The position numbers and the translations under genes are program-made. A model generated the notes under the pieces. The model saw nothing but the letters and a program-made list of their open reading frames with translations, did not search any database and had not been told where the DNA came from. This document shows positions 13,101-25,000 of a stretch of 64,000 nucleotides of DNA, piece by piece; position 1 is the first letter of the stretch, and each line of letters opens with the position of its first letter. Origin of the DNA: Schistosoma haematobium (lineage: Eukaryota; Platyhelminthes; Trematoda; Strigeidida; Schistosomatidae); NCBI RefSeq assembly GCF_000699445.3, contig NC_067195.1:82966569-83030568 (forward strand). Direction: 5' to 3'.

Positions 13101-15664
13101 TTAAATAAATTCACATTGAGGAAAATTAGTACAACACATTTAAGCTCACATGTTTTGTTTAAATTAAATTATAAATAATTGTTTTTGTGTTTCAAGTTAT
13201 TATCAACTTGTGATGAGATTATAATTTATGGAAGATCTCTGAGTGACACTTAAGGTGAAATTGAGAATGTCCACCTACTCACTAGATCTAATTCAAGGTT
13301 ACAAAATAAGTGTGATGAATTACAATTAAGATTTACAATGGCTGGTTATGTTCAGGAATTAGATTTCGTGGATTTCATCACCAACTGACATCAGATAAAA
13401 TGTCGAAACACTCTCTAACCAAATGTATAAATGAATCTCTCACTAAAATCCAAAATATCTTATCCTCTTCTAGAGCTACCTGAACAGGAAATCGGGTTAC
13501 AGTTGGCCTTAGTGACCTGAGGGCGTGACCGCAGTAATTAAGGGAAAACTTCTTGAGACCGGTCACACACAACCATTTTGTGGGTGACTTTTGTGTTAGT
13601 TTCGTATTTGTTGAGAACTGATAGCATAGCTAACGGATATCTGTGAGATAATGTGAGGTGTGCATCATTAGGATCAACTTATTCTAATTTCACCCTTCCC
13701 TGTGGGAGTGCAGCATGTCTGTCATGCTGGCTGTGTGAAGGGAGAACCTTACTACCGTCACACCTCCGTACGGTCAGCACTACTACTTCACTCTCAAAAC
13801 TTGTGTTTGCTCCTTTTAGTCATATGTTCTTCAACCGATCTGTCTAACACGGAAGGACCTTGATGAATGATTGTAGCAGCCAGTATAGCCCGGTTGATTC
13901 ACCGGGATAGGCAGGCCTGATCATTACGTCAATGTAGGAGTGGTGGTTGTGACCTGTTATCGTAAATCTGATTGGTTCTTCCATAAATTATAGTCTTGCC
14001 ACACATTTTAATTCATCAAGTGATCATTGAACAAAATATATTTAAACTAATAAAGTCTTAAATCCAAGCACATCCTAACAACTAAATCGATTAGATCCAG
14101 CTGATTACTGTATTTTGAATACTGAATACTAACGTTTTCGAATGAGCTATGGATGTAACTCATTTCGATAGTTATTCACTGATCAGCTCTCTTTTATATC
14201 AATTCTTCTGAATTCAAACAATTCACGCTATCGATGCCTTGATAATCGAAGAAAACTAATGTAAAAAAGAAGGGTGTGACTACAGTCAAGAAAAAACCAG
14301 CACCGTTAACTCTCAACTGCGAAGATGATGATGTCGCAAGCCCGATCAGCTGGCGGTTTAGTAATGAATTAGCCAAAATATGCACGTCAGTCAAATGATT
14401 AATACTGCATAAAACAGCATGTTCAATAACACAAACAGAGGTCGGCAAGCACCCCTTATATGTTATCGACAACTGTGTTTATAAATTTACGAGTACCTGC
14501 CATAGCAGTTGAATCGGACGGACAAAAAGGAGGTCATGTCGTAGATATTTTGAACATGTTCCAAAAGCCTTCTTACAAAAGAGAACTACTTTAAACAGCG
14601 CAATTACTAAAACTCTCTTGGGTATAGGATATCAGGTCGGTACCGTGCAATGTTTCAATGTAATTAATAAACACACAAGCTCCAGTCTTCTAGTTTCCTG
14701 AAGCCAGTGCTATCAGGTGTCAGAAACCTGATTTATGTGTACCAGAGGAGACAGTTGCTAATCTTTCTATACCTATGTGACAAATATTCCTTTATTACAC
14801 AATAAAAATTTTGTTCAATTCTTTACTTCAATTAATTACATGATGACATCTCTTTATTTCGACTGTCTTCTAGAACAGTAATTTTACTTTAATTTAATAG
14901 TTGACTTCATGAGTCAATTGAAGCTAGATCACCATGAAAAACCTGGAAGCACTGGATAGCCGTTCCATTCTAGTGTGGGACTCCTCAGCAGTGCACATTC
15001 ACGATCCCGCCTCACGACCTATTGGTCTCATGCGTGAACGCATAACATCTAGACCACTGCGTTGGCACCCAACGGTGTTAATGTATAACTTCAACCAATC
15101 CTGGCATTAAATGAGCTTTACTCAAAATATTCTTTCTTATTAGCATTTACTCATCACGTAACAACATTTGTGTAGCCCCCTGGACCTTTCCCACAATATT
15201 TCTCTATAATATTGCAGTAAATTGATATTCGAATATTTTGAATACATAACTTTAATAATTGATGATAAATATGTTTCTTGTTGTATATCTAATTCCGATA
15301 TAACAAAAATTATGTTCATTAATAATTTCCAATTCTATGCTCAATTTATCTCAGATTATTAAGTTCAAACTTGGCGTTGATACTTACAAATTCATTTAAC
15401 ACACGAGATTAATCTTGTTCATATTTTTATCAAAATTCTCTTTCTTAGAAATATTTCATTAAAGTAATAAAGCCATTCTTTATTGGTCCATGGAAAGGAG
15501 CACAAACTACATTGTACACAGTGTTGTCAGACAACATAATCTCTGGTGGTTACTATTCAAATTGTTCATTGAAAGAACCGTTAACAATTGTCAAGAATAA
15601 AGATGAAAGAAAATGGTTTTGGAACAAGACATGTGAACTATTAAGAATCGAAAATACAACATAG
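4167..15664 (+). CDS. Short-chain dehydrogenase, retinol dehydrogenase-like, copy A (3 exons)
   Basis: Exons 4167-4454, 10126-10593 and 15449-15664 give 323 aa. All junctions are phase 0 with GTAAGT donors and pyrimidine-AG acceptors. Exon 1 holds the Rossmann cofactor motif (TGSNNGIG, about residues 26-33) and the [12 protein letters not shown] strand-turn typical of NADP(H)-binding RDH11-14 enzymes. Exon 2 holds INNAG, the catalytic serine in NLSS, YCDSK (YxxxK) and HPGAVKT. Exon 3 holds the C-terminal PWKGAQT segment. The family oxidises or reduces retinoids, lipid aldehydes or steroids at membranes; the substrate here is unknown. No clear N-terminal membrane anchor is visible. Intron 1 (5.7 kb) contains RTE and SINE insertions and intron 2 (4.9 kb) PLE and SINE insertions. 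A possible AATAAA lies at 15869-15874. Expression is unproven, but the intact frame and motifs argue for a functional gene. Confidence 0.85.
4485..5180. other. Intron 1 of SDR copy A, unassigned part
   Basis: AT-rich intronic sequence after the exon 1 donor at 4455. No ORF or repeat family is recognised in it. Confidence 0.4.
5186..5400 (+). mobile_element. Degenerate hammerhead SINE
   Basis: A decayed tRNA-like head (GATGCCAGCTCAATGATC) leads to a broken ribozyme around 5274-5320: AGATGACA in place of the CTGANGA box, CCC...GGG in place of helix II and ACAAAAC in place of GAAAC. The SINE tail is still recognisable (ACAGGTTTTCAATGATAGTC). Too damaged to self-cleave. Confidence 0.6.
5400..6450. 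other. Intron 1 of SDR copy A, AT-rich, no feature seen
   Basis: No coding or repeat structure is identified apart from a GCGAGTC-rich patch near 5980-6030 (short CGAGT-type repeats). Intronic. Confidence 0.35.
6451..7585 (-). pseudogene. RTE-clade (SR2-like) retrotransposon, 5'-truncated 3' half
   Basis: The minus-strand 3' end (reverse of CGTAGGTAAGTAAGTAA) lies at about 6451-6470. An open frame at 7263-6472 encodes the RT segment from FADDLALLS (the catalytic FADD box) through the palm/thumb region [20 protein letters not shown] to the C-terminus. Upstream RT sequence continues in another frame to about 7570 ([11 protein letters not shown] part), so the frame is broken. The endonuclease is missing. 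Nearly identical to the plus-strand copy at 19895-22053, so same subfamily. Open frames on the opposite strand are shadows. Confidence 0.85.
7586..8312 (+). pseudogene. RTE-clade retrotransposon fragment with internal deletion
   Basis: The plus strand starts near GACATCGAAGCA and encodes the RT N-terminal region ([22 protein letters not shown] at 7639 and on). At about 7845-7860 it jumps to the C-terminal part ([18 protein letters not shown]), deleting roughly the catalytic RT core. It ends with CGTAAGTAAGTA at about 8300-8312. It resembles the 56716-58915 copy more than the directly abutting minus copy at 6451-7585, so the two form a back-to-back inverted pair from different subfamilies. Confidence 0.8.
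8600..9990. repeat. Inverted repeat pair (imperfect arms 8600-8885 and 9720-9990)
   Basis: The left arm has AAACAGACTAGGTTTTTATA and ATGTTATTTTCTATTT-type stretches in reverse; the right arm has the matching TTGTACAAATGTTATTTTCT and ATATAAACCAAGTATG. Identity is moderate, so the structure is old. The interior (8890-9320) is AT-rich with no ORF. It may be a decayed transposon with long terminal inverted repeats or two independent inverted copies. Confidence 0.5.
9323..9430 (+). mobile_element. SINE head only (tRNA-like pol III promoter)
   Basis: GATGCCGGCTCAGTGGTCTA supplies a box-A-like motif and GGCTCGAGTCCC at about 9391-9402 a box B. The copy stops after TGTGCACTGC, just before the hammerhead core, so it is 3'-truncated. 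It lies in intron 1 of SDR copy A between the two arms of the 8600-9990 inverted repeat. Confidence 0.65.
10676..11110 (+). pseudogene. Penelope-like element 3' end: endonuclease C-terminus plus terminal repeat
   Basis: The frame at 10705-10926 contains [20 protein letters not shown] and PIYQPIR, the C-terminal signature that follows the GIY-YIG endonuclease in PLEs. The GIY-YIG core itself is absent, so the element is 5'-truncated. Downstream sequence to about 11110 matches the usual PLE terminal repeat layout, including a hammerhead-like core (separate entry). It sits in intron 2 of SDR copy A. Confidence 0.7.
10990..11055 (+). ncRNA. Hammerhead-like ribozyme motif in PLE terminal repeat
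   Basis: CTGATGA at 11003-11009 is followed by a stem-loop (GTCGTT/AACGAT, 6 bp including one G-U, with a single bulged T) and GAAA at 11029-11032. GTTTG upstream can pair with CAAAC downstream as part of stem I. The helix III and cleavage triplet are less clear than in the SINE ribozymes. Hammerheads in PLE terminal repeats are a known phenomenon; activity of this copy is not established. Confidence 0.5.
11391..11507 (-). mobile_element. Sm-alpha-type SINE 3' fragment
   Basis: Matches the tail part of the minus-strand SINEs at 1421-1580 and 50775-50900 (TTCCCATTAATGTTTAG, TGCAATTGACCAGTCTCTTA, ATTATAAGCAAAGATGG). The hammerhead is lost. Confidence 0.6.
11775..12045 (-). mobile_element. Full-length hammerhead SINE (minus strand, GAGA-core subfamily)
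   Basis: On the minus strand the element runs from a leader (GAAGTTAGACATTGACACCG) through box A (GGCTCAGTGGTCTAGAGGTG), box B (GGTTCGAGTCTC), the hammerhead region and the SINE tail ending near 11775. The ribozyme (11861-11906) has CTGAGGA and a paired helix II CTCC/GGAG, but GAAAC is replaced by GAGAT. It forms an inverted pair with the plus copy at 12222-12490. Confidence 0.8.
12149..12215 (-). mobile_element. SINE tail fragment
   Basis: Repeats the minus-orientation tail of the preceding SINE (AGAAGGGGTTTTGTGGAGAT, as at 11776). A truncated third copy between two SINEs. Confidence 0.55.
12222..12490 (+). mobile_element. Full-length hammerhead SINE (plus strand, GAGA-core subfamily)
   Basis: Leader, box A (TAGCTCAGTGGTCTAATGG), box B (GGTTCGAGTCTC, about 12339-12350), hammerhead 12374-12419 and tail are all present. 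Stem I GCACTG/CAATGC has one mismatch; CTGAGGA is at 12380-12386; helix II is CTCC/GGAG, a compensated change from GTCC/GGAC of other copies; the core has GAGA at 12402-12405 instead of GAAA. The substitution removes an invariant core adenosine, so catalysis is expected to be lost while the fold is kept. Confidence 0.8.
12938..14000. repeat. Duplicated repeat unit, copy 2 (uninterrupted)
   Basis: Counterpart of 1598-3705 without the 1.04-kb insertion, joining at ACTACCGTCACACC. It starts at the GTTTC of the SINE hammerhead and ends at TAGTCTTGCC. The 5' 0.8 kb is practically identical to copy 1 while the 3' 240 bp differ at several positions. No coding potential is recognised. It lies in intron 2 of SDR copy A. 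Confidence 0.75.
14001..14899. other. Intron 2 of SDR copy A, no feature seen
   Basis: AT-rich sequence with scattered short open frames. Nothing recognisable. Confidence 0.35.
14900..15085 (-). mobile_element. Hammerhead SINE (minus strand), degenerate core
   Basis: On the minus strand it keeps box A (CAGTGGTCTAGA), a damaged box B, stem I (GCACTG/CAGTGC) and CTGAGGA-GTCC, but the second strand of helix II and GAAA are altered (AATGGAAC). Self-cleavage is unlikely. Confidence 0.65.
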
Positions 15665-17165
15665 ACAATTGTTACTTTTGACAAAATCAAGAGTTTATTT
15701 CACATTTCTAAACTAATGATTTTGTTGGTATTTTGGTTTAAAAGTTGAAAATGCATAAAACAATTCCGATTATTGAAGTGGACATGTTAAGGCTAGTTAT
15801 GAATGAAACAAATATACACATACATGAATATATAATATGCTTAATAATCTATCAATATCAGTAGTTTCAATAAATATAGGTGGAACACTCACTAGCATCT
15901 AGGGAATGAACCAGGAAGCATCGGTTCATCTGTGGTCTACTCTTTCTCTCTCTCTCTCTCTCTTTCATTCTACTCAACCAATCAAACCAACAGGAAATGA
16001 GTTTTGTAATGTATAAGAATCAAAATGAAATGTGAACGCATCACAGGTTGTTAGATGTTCGACCGTTAACAACTAGTCTTTCATACAAAATCAACATGCC
16101 ATATCCATTTATCCACTCATTCATAACATGGGCGATGTAATGAATGTTACTACCATCCAATGATTAATCCATGTAGTTTAATTCTCTGACTGATTGTAAA
16201 TTCGATTTAATGAAAATGTCAAACCACTGTCAGATGAGACTAAGTCACACCGTATTTTTGTTTATTTAATTCACTTACATCAAATATGAGCGTCTCCTAG
16301 TCTGAAGCTGGTCAGCTTACGGAATTGTGAGTAACTGGCATGGACAAATATATACAGGTGATAGAATAAATAGAAGGATTAAACTAATCTATCTGTTCGA
16401 ATGTTAGAACAAATCACGTAAGCGTGTGATAACAGAGATTTACTATCGAATATTCAACCAATAACTAATCAACGAATGTCAATTCATTTCATAAACAGCC
16501 TTATCAGATTGACAAAATGGTTTCATCACAAATAAGACTACGTTGTGAAAACATTCATACAATACATGATTGATCCCCAGTGCATTATTTGTCCACGATC
16601 ATAATGTTTATTTAATTAAGTGATGGAGATACTAATGAAACCGTCACTTTGTCATTTACATTTCTTATAATCAATATAAAACAAAGTAGTTACTAGAAGA
16701 TATCTTGAATAACTCGATTATTGCTTGAGATATTGAATATTAGTGAACTTCGGAAGCTCTCATTTATCTTTTAGTGTCAACGTCTTTAGTATTAGTGTAA
16801 GGGTTCCGATAGCACAACAGGAGTATCAGTATAAATCTCGCAACTGATAAATGACGTTTTATACTAAGTATTACATCATGAATCTTCGGCGATGAACAAT
16901 GATTGAAGTATAGATTATTTTCATTGCATTAAATTCAGACTGTCTATTCTACAATCCATTTTATTTTACTAACTATAGTAGAAATTGAACTTAACATAGT
17001 TTAATTAAAAACGATCGATTTGATCAAAAATATCATGATGTGAACTAATCCAAAAACATTTGGACATATATTTCTCAGTGTATCAGTTAATATCAATATG
17101 CTCGGAAGTTTTGGATAGTCATCTAGAGTGGACCTTGGAGATTGTGTTGTTTGAGATACGTTCAT
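15487..17165. repeat. Segmental duplication: SDR copy A 3' end and downstream
   Basis: From within exon 3 of copy A (at TCCATGG) to 17165 the sequence is nearly identical to 25242-26893 behind copy B. I see only isolated substitutions, such as a K/N change in the exon, and one ~30-bp deletion in the copy B version near 26654. Contains a (TC)n microsatellite at about 15945-15963, also present at about 25697-25717. No gene. Confidence 0.85.
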
Positions 17166-17169
17166 GTTG

Positions 17170-19083
17170 AAATCATGAGTCTATGAAGTTGAAAAAACTT
17201 AATTGCGGAACTAAATTTCATCATTCCTGATCGACGCCGAATGAAGTCAACGACGAACACCAAGTATGTTTTGTCGAGTAAAGCACTCGTCGGAACAGTT
17301 TCACTAGACAACAAATAAGTATAATGTTCCACAGTGCCTATTTCAGCAGCACATACAAATAGAGAGGAAAACATATGCTGTATTGTAAAGTTTCCCATTC
17401 AGGTCATTCCCATCTAAGTCGACGGAGGGAAGTAGTGAGATATCCGGTTACTGGATGGACATCGCATGTAGATGGCCCAGAAGATCAACACTGTTACGAA
17501 GGTCAATACACCTGCTTCAATCAACGTTTCGATGGACAACGTGGCACAGACTGAGGCAAACAAGGAAGTGGCACGGCAACAGTGACTTTCTTTTAAATGG
17601 GAGACGAGAGTAGTATATGCTAATTCGGTTGACATATATAAGTAGTACGTAACACTCATCCGAAGTGGAATACATGACAGCAGACGATTATAAGAAGATC
17701 AAATTGAAGACAACAGGAATGTAAACTGAGAGTAATTGGTATAACTGCAGGTATGAGGGAACAATGAATTTTGTAAGGGAAACATTTAAAAGGAGATGTA
17801 CAAATATTCGATTTAATGTAAGGTTTTCACATTTTAACAAGTCATTCACGTTTGATTTATGGAGATGTAATTTGTAATACAATTCAAGCTAAACTCACTC
17901 AAAAAGTGATTATCAACTTCATTGTATTCGAAAATTTGAACAATGAATGTGCAGTTCATCTTAATCAAACTTTGACGCAAAAATTCGTGCTTAATCTTCT
18001 AAATCAGGACATGACAAAATATCAGTGATAAAAGTCTAATACCCATCTTGTATTATGGTCAACTGATTGCTTATCGAGTGTAGAACTGAAATCGATTGAT
18101 GAATCTGGCCACCTAATTAAGTGCTCACATACTCTGTTTCTCTGTTAGCACCAATCAATCCGCACATTGAAATCATATTACCCTTCACATTATTGGAAGA
18201 AAATTAACAAATGACAACTTTGAAATCACGTATTTCTTTCTCTACCTTGACACATTATTATAGTCACTTTCAAAGTTTACAACATTCTACATACGGATAG
18301 GTTGTTGAAAATCGACTGGTTAAAGACACGTCTCTCAAATTGTGACACTATTCTGATCTGAACTGAGAATACATCCGAATTTGTAAACATAGTTTCACAC
18401 ATAACGCACGACCAGTATACAATCGGTTCGATAAATGTCTGAGACGATTGGGACTTGGCACAGAGCATGTTGTATTTCGAAACGATTAGATGGGAAGTTA
18501 GCCATTGTCACTGGATCGAACACTGGTATCGGGTTAGTGACAGCTGGTGAGTTGGCTCGTCGTGGTGCTCGAGTCATCATGGCATGTCGAAATCTACGAA
18601 AGGCTGAAGATGCCAAAAATAGTTTATTGGAGAAATATGGTGCCGATAATCCACAGAGTGTGAACATTGATATAGCGTGTAAACAAGTGATCTCATCGTT
18701 GAGTCCAATCTACAGTGACCAAGTGAGTTCATTGATTTTACAATCGATTCAAGTGAATCCGTGCCTGAATATTAGTTATTGGTTTATGTTAATATTGAAG
18801 TGTGATGTTTTCATTTAAATGTTATTGAACAAACCTGAAATCTGTTGAGCACATGACAACATTTCCGTCTATCCATTCATGGAACCCTTACATTGTGGAG
18901 TCGATATGCTAGACTATCATTCTGTCCTACAATGAGATTTAGTAATGAAACTTAATTATGCTATATTCCCGAATGTAGTCAAGATGAAAAGAGGATACTT
19001 ACATTCGACTCCATGTAACTTCTGAGTATAACGAAATTCAATGACCAGTTTTTAATCACAGTGACTGAATCATAAATCATTGA
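17170..19083. repeat. Segmental duplication containing SDR copy B exon 1 and upstream region
   Basis: 17170-17470 corresponds to 27870-28170 with some divergence; 17414-19083 corresponds to 28869-32205 almost exactly. The offset is 11455 up to 17817 and 13122 afterwards, a difference of 1667 bp caused by the PLE insertion in the second copy. It carries exon 1 and presumably the promoter of copy B. Confidence 0.85.
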
Positions 19084-22000
19084 AGTGGATGTTAGCGTTG
19101 CATTCTGGAGTAAATTACTCGATAATCTGAATACAGTAACTTCCAGTGTAAGAGTAAAGAACCTGACTACAATGTAGAATGTGAATCACGTTGTATGAAT
19201 TGATTAGTAAAGGGAGATGCATGTGATTAAATATGAGAGCACCCACACTTACGTTGTACGGCAATAAACACCTACTACAAATATCGTCCAATCGTTCTGG
19301 TTAATTCTGCATTTACCTAATGGAACTGTTTAGTATTGGGCGACAAAAACACATTGGAACATTAGTTGTGATTTAGTGGTTGGAGGTGCGTGGAATCTAC
19401 ACATCATAAATACACAAAATATGGCAAACCAGCGCAACGTCTTCTGTTCGATTGAAATGAAGAACTTACTACCGATATCTGGAAGTTTGATTAATAAATC
19501 TACTTCACCTAAAATATCTCTTCTACTCATATTTTCTATTAATGTCAATCAGTTTGTGTTTCATTGGGATTACCTTCCATTTAGTTATGTTGGACAAAAT
19601 GTTCGTTTCTCAGTGTTTTTATTGATTAGAACCCTGAAACTTTAACATGCTAAAAACTGTTCTAAATTGTTTCTAATTGCATGCTAAGTTTCCAGTGTTA
19701 TTCAATCTCAAAAATAGTTCAATACTGTTGACAGAACTAAATGATTGAATATGTGGAGAGTAGTAGATTAAATGAGAATCATATGACGAATTCGTTTGAT
19801 AGACAATTGAGAATGTTAAATAAGAAAGATTGGTTCAGCGAATAGCTTTCTTTTCGGCGAATTCATTTTCAAAGCTGTACAATTGCAAATATATATACTC
19901 ATTTCGAAACTCAAGAAGCACTGGACAACGGGGCGGACAATATCATAGAAGTTCAATACGGCCTTTCTTCAGGATACTAACAAACTCAACAAATTCAAGA
20001 TAGTCCTCAGCAACAAGTTCCAGGCCTTTTATGATCTACTCAATGGAGAAGGAACTACTGTGGAGAGCAACTGGAAGGGGATCAAAGAGGCAATCACTTC
20101 AACATGTCATGAGGTCCTGGGTCACAAGAAGCACCATCACAAGGAATGGATCACGGTTGATACACTGGATAAGATTCAAGAAAGAAGGAACAAGAAGGCA
20201 GCAATCAATACCAGTCGAACAAGAGCAAAAAAAAGCCAAGGCACAAGCTGAATACACAGAAGTTAACAAACAAGTGAAGAGGAGCATCAGAACCGACAAA
20301 CGTAAATATGTGGAAGATTTAGCAACGACGGCGGAAAAGGCTGCAAGAGAAGGAAACATGAGACAATTGTATGACACGACAAAGAAACTCTCTGTAAATC
20401 GCCGCAAACCAGAACGACCAGTGAAAAGCAAGGAAGGCGAGGTAATCACCAACATTGAAGAGCAAAAAAACAGGTGAGTAGAACACTTCAATGAACTCTT
20501 GAATCGACCAGCTCCACTGAACCCACCCAACAACAAAGCAGCACCCACGGACCTCCCAATCAATGTTGGCCCACCAACAATTGAAGAAATCAGCATGGTC
20601 ATCAGACAAATCAAGAGTGGCAAAGCAGCAGGACCGGACAACATCCCAGCAGAGGCACTAAAAGCAGACATAGCGGCAACTGCAAGGATACTCCACATTC
20701 TCTTCAATAAGATTTGGGATGAGGAACAAGTACCAACAGACTGGAAAGAAGGACTTCTGGTCAAAATACCGAAGAAAGGCGATCTCAGCAAGTGTGATAA
20801 CTACAGGGGCATCACTCTTCTCTCAATACCGGGAAAAGTCTTCAACAGGGTATTGTTAAACAAGATGAAGGACTGCGTAGACGCCCAACTTCGTGACTAA
20901 CAGGCAGGATTCCGTAAGGATAGATCGTGTACAGACCAAATCGCAACTCTAAGGATCATTGTGAAACAATCAATTGAATGGCATTTGATAGTGTGGACAG
21001 AACAACACTATGGAAACTTCTTCGACACTACGGCGTCCCTCAGAAGATAGTCAATATCATACAGAGTTCATATGATGGATTACACTGCAAAATTGTGCAT
21101 GGAGGGTAATTGACAGACTCTTTCAAGGTAAAGACCGGTGTCAGGCAAGGTTGCTTACTCTCACCCTTTCTCTTTCTCCTGATGATCGACTGGATCATGA
21201 AGACGTCAACATCTGAAGGGAGGCACGGGATATAATGGAAATCTAGGATGCAGTTGGACGATCTAGACTTCGCAGATGATCTGGCCCTTCTATCCCAAAC
21301 GCAACAACAGATGCAGGAGAAGACGAACAGTGTGGCAGCAGCCTCAGCAACAGTAGGTCCCAATATACACAAAGGGAAAAGCAGGGTTCTCCGATACAAC
21401 ACAGAATGCACCAATCCAATCACAATTGACGGAGAAGATTTGGAAGATGTAAAAACCTTTACGTATTTGGGCAGCATCATTGATGAACAGGGTGGATCTG
21501 ATGCAGATGTGAAGGCGCGGATCGACAAAGCAAGAGCAGCATATTTACAACTGAGGAACATCTGGAACTCAAAGCAACTGTCAACCAACACCAAGGTCAG
21601 GATTTTCAATACAAATGTCAAGACAGTTCTACTATATGGGGCAGAAACCTGGAGAACTACGAAAGCCATCATACAGAAAATACGAGTGTTTATTTACAAT
21701 TGTCTACGCAAAATACTTCAGATCCATTGGCCGGACACTATTAGCAATAACGTACTGTGGGAGAGAACACACCAGGTCCCAGTGGAGGAAGAAATCAGGA
21801 AGAAGCGCTGGAAGCGGATAGGACACACATTGAGGACAGCACCCGACTGTGTCACAAGACAAGCCCTCACATGAGATCTTCACTGCCAAGGGAGGAGAGG
21901 AACTACAAGGAACACATTACACCGGGAAACGGAGATAGACATGAGAAAAATGAACAAGAATCGGATGGAACTAGAAAAGAGGGCCCAGGACAGAGTGGGT

Positions 22001-25000
22001 TGGAGAATGCTGGTCAGCGGCCTATGCTCCATTGGGAGTAACAGGCGTAAGTAAGTAAGTAATAATACTAATAATAAACTTCTGTTAAACATGGTGACAG
22101 TGAGGTAGAATAAACAAAGGTATTTTTAAAAAAATTTAAACAGAGAAATTGATAATCATTTGATTGTTAATGGCTTAAATATTCATCAAAAGATAGATAA
22201 GTAAATTATCATTGGGAAAGGATGGCTCAGCATGATAAGATAAAATGTTGAAAATGAGATTAAATGTAATCAAGAGGATCGTAGAAACAGAAATAAACCA
22301 GATAGGGGTAGAAGGTTTAAAAAGAAAAAGGAAGGGGAAGCAGATGGCTATAAAGGAAAAAGAGTATGAGGCAAAGAAAAGGAAAAAGAAAGAAAATTGT
22401 AAGACATTAAGACCATGGGTCGTATCCATCTCTTTTAGACACACAATTCTGGTTTTCCCAGATGTATGGATATTGCTTCGGCAATGCTAAGAAGATGCAA
22501 TATAATTGTCTTTGAAAGACTTCTACTTACCTTGTAGATGACTTTGAACGCAGAGATTGTTTTGATTGAGTGACCTGTGTTCACAAGATGTTCGATTATA
22601 GAACTTCTTGTTGAGCCGTTTCCTCTTCTTCTTAGCCATGTCAGATAATGTTCTTGAATTCTTTTGGGTAAAGCACGCATTGAACGACCTATATACCTGG
22701 CTCCACATGAGCGGTTAAATTGGTAAATGCACATTGAGTTGGTCAAATAAGGAATCAGAAATTCGCCTCTTTAAGACTTATGTGGCTCTGTCACTCTTAA
22801 GTCGATGTTCGTGTATAATGTTTTCTTTTCGACTGAAGTTATTTGTGTTTCCGGTGGTTTCCGTCTTATGTTCTTATCAATGAATACCAAAGGACATCCG
22901 TTTTTGATAAGTATTGTGGGGCCCTTTATTCCGAAGTCACCGAGATTGGACGATGTTGTCGAAAGGGCTCTCCACTTTAGTGGCCTGAGATCTGACTCCA
23001 TGTAGATCGTATGGATGATCGCTGTCGAAATATATATATCGCCTATCCTCGTATGTAATCATCGACTTAAATAGCGTTAGTCAGTAACGAAATTATATAA
23101 GTCAAATAACGAGAATGAACTTTTGAATACATATATTTTGTATATGAAGCGAATGGAATATAGAGAAGCGAAACGATGCGCAGTGGAGATGGCGGTTAAG
23201 CCAACTCCCCTTTAACCAAGCGTTAATCAATATTTATAATTACACAAAAGTAAGTTACAGACATGTGATGAGTAATGGGATAAGAAATGTACACACACCT
23301 ACGCGCTCATATAAAAACAGTCAAGATTGATAAGCGAATAATTAACAAGGTCAGAATGTGACTCAGGTAGAATGAATAGAATGGGTTGTCCGATAGCTAG
23401 AATAAGTTATATGGGCTTAACATAATAACCGACACTACAATATTTCCTTCAAGAGGCCCAGTTCGCCATCGATGATCTCAGGCCTAAAAATTCTATGTAT
23501 TCTCGTAGCGAGTAATACTGTTAAGTTTCTCTTTCGACCATTGGGGACTCAGCTGTGGAAACTTGATAACTGACCATTCCACATGTGTTTCCTGTAGGTA
23601 GATCTTTTTAGAGTTTCATCTTGTTTTTTGTCGTTTCCACATCAAGAAAGTGGATAATTTGTTTGTTTTCAACTTCACGTGTGAAATTTATTGCTGGGTG
23701 ACAGTAATTAGATGTCTTTAGAAGATGACTGAATTCATATTTTTTGTCACAAGTGGAAGTTTTCTAACGTCGTTTTAAGTTGATTGCTTTCTAGACTGGC
23801 CATGAAGCAATTTGCTAGTAATGAACCAAGAGGGGAACTCATTGTTATACTATCCTTTTGCCTATGAATTACGTCGTTGAATGTAAACCGTACATTGCAA
23901 GTGCAACGTAGTAGTAGTTCATCCAATCTTAATCTCATTATTATTTACGTAATTGCAGATAAAAACTGATGGTCTCTGTGACAATAACAGAGTGGTGCGT
24001 AAATATCACGTGATAAAAAGATAACGATCTCCGTGACTATTGGGTTCAATTATAATAGATGTTCTGTAAATTAAACGACGTATTATTCTTTATTGAGATA
24101 ATTCGAATTAGTATAAAATGTTACGATTTTGCTAGAATGGTTTCCTCATATTAAGAGTACAAAACTTTCTTTCTTTTTCATCACATTTGGTCCATGGTTA
24201 TTATCTATACAAAACATACTTCCAAATTATCTTTCAGCTCATCATTGAACAACTTGATTTGGCTTCTCTACAATCAATCAGAGAATTTGCTAGACGAATC
24301 ACAGTCAATTATTTAGAACTTCATTTTCTTATTAACAATGCCGGTCTTGCAGTTAGTAAATATGAAGAAACCATTGATGGTTTTGAAATGACAATGGGTG
24401 TTAATCATTTTGGAACATTCCTACTAACGGAATTATTATTACCTTTGATAAAACGTTCAACTCCATCTAAAATCATTAATCTTTCATCAATGGCACATTA
24501 TAAAGGTCATTTAATTAAACCAGATTTGCAAATTCAACCAAAAAAATATGGTGAGGTAAAAGCTTATTGTTCATCAAAGTTAGCAAATACAATGCATGCT
24601 GTTGAATTAAGTGAGCGATTGCATGATAGTGGAATCACTGTTGTCAGTGTCCATCCTGGAGCCGTTAAGACAGAGATTTTTCGAGATGTCAAAGACTGTT
24701 CACTGGTAAGTTGAAAAACACAGAAATTAAGCCGTTTTCGTATTTCAAATTTCCGAAGTACATTGAAATGTTTTGCAAATGAATATTTTATTACTAACAC
24801 ATTCAATTTAATGAAAATTATCACTTAACTCATTCTCAAACTATCAATCATGATTGAATCACAAGAGCGTCTATACTTATCATTCCAGATGAGTTCGATT
24901 TTATGATGAAATAGTTGCCAAATTACCAAAGTATCAACATCAAATGATGTTGTCATAAAACTATGACTCTTCATCCACTTATACTGTCAGTAACTAAATG

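Noticed and set aside
20099..20791. 230-codon minus-strand open frame
   Set aside because: Lies opposite the RTE RT coding blocks at 20031-20900, with low-complexity serine/leucine composition; not a gene.
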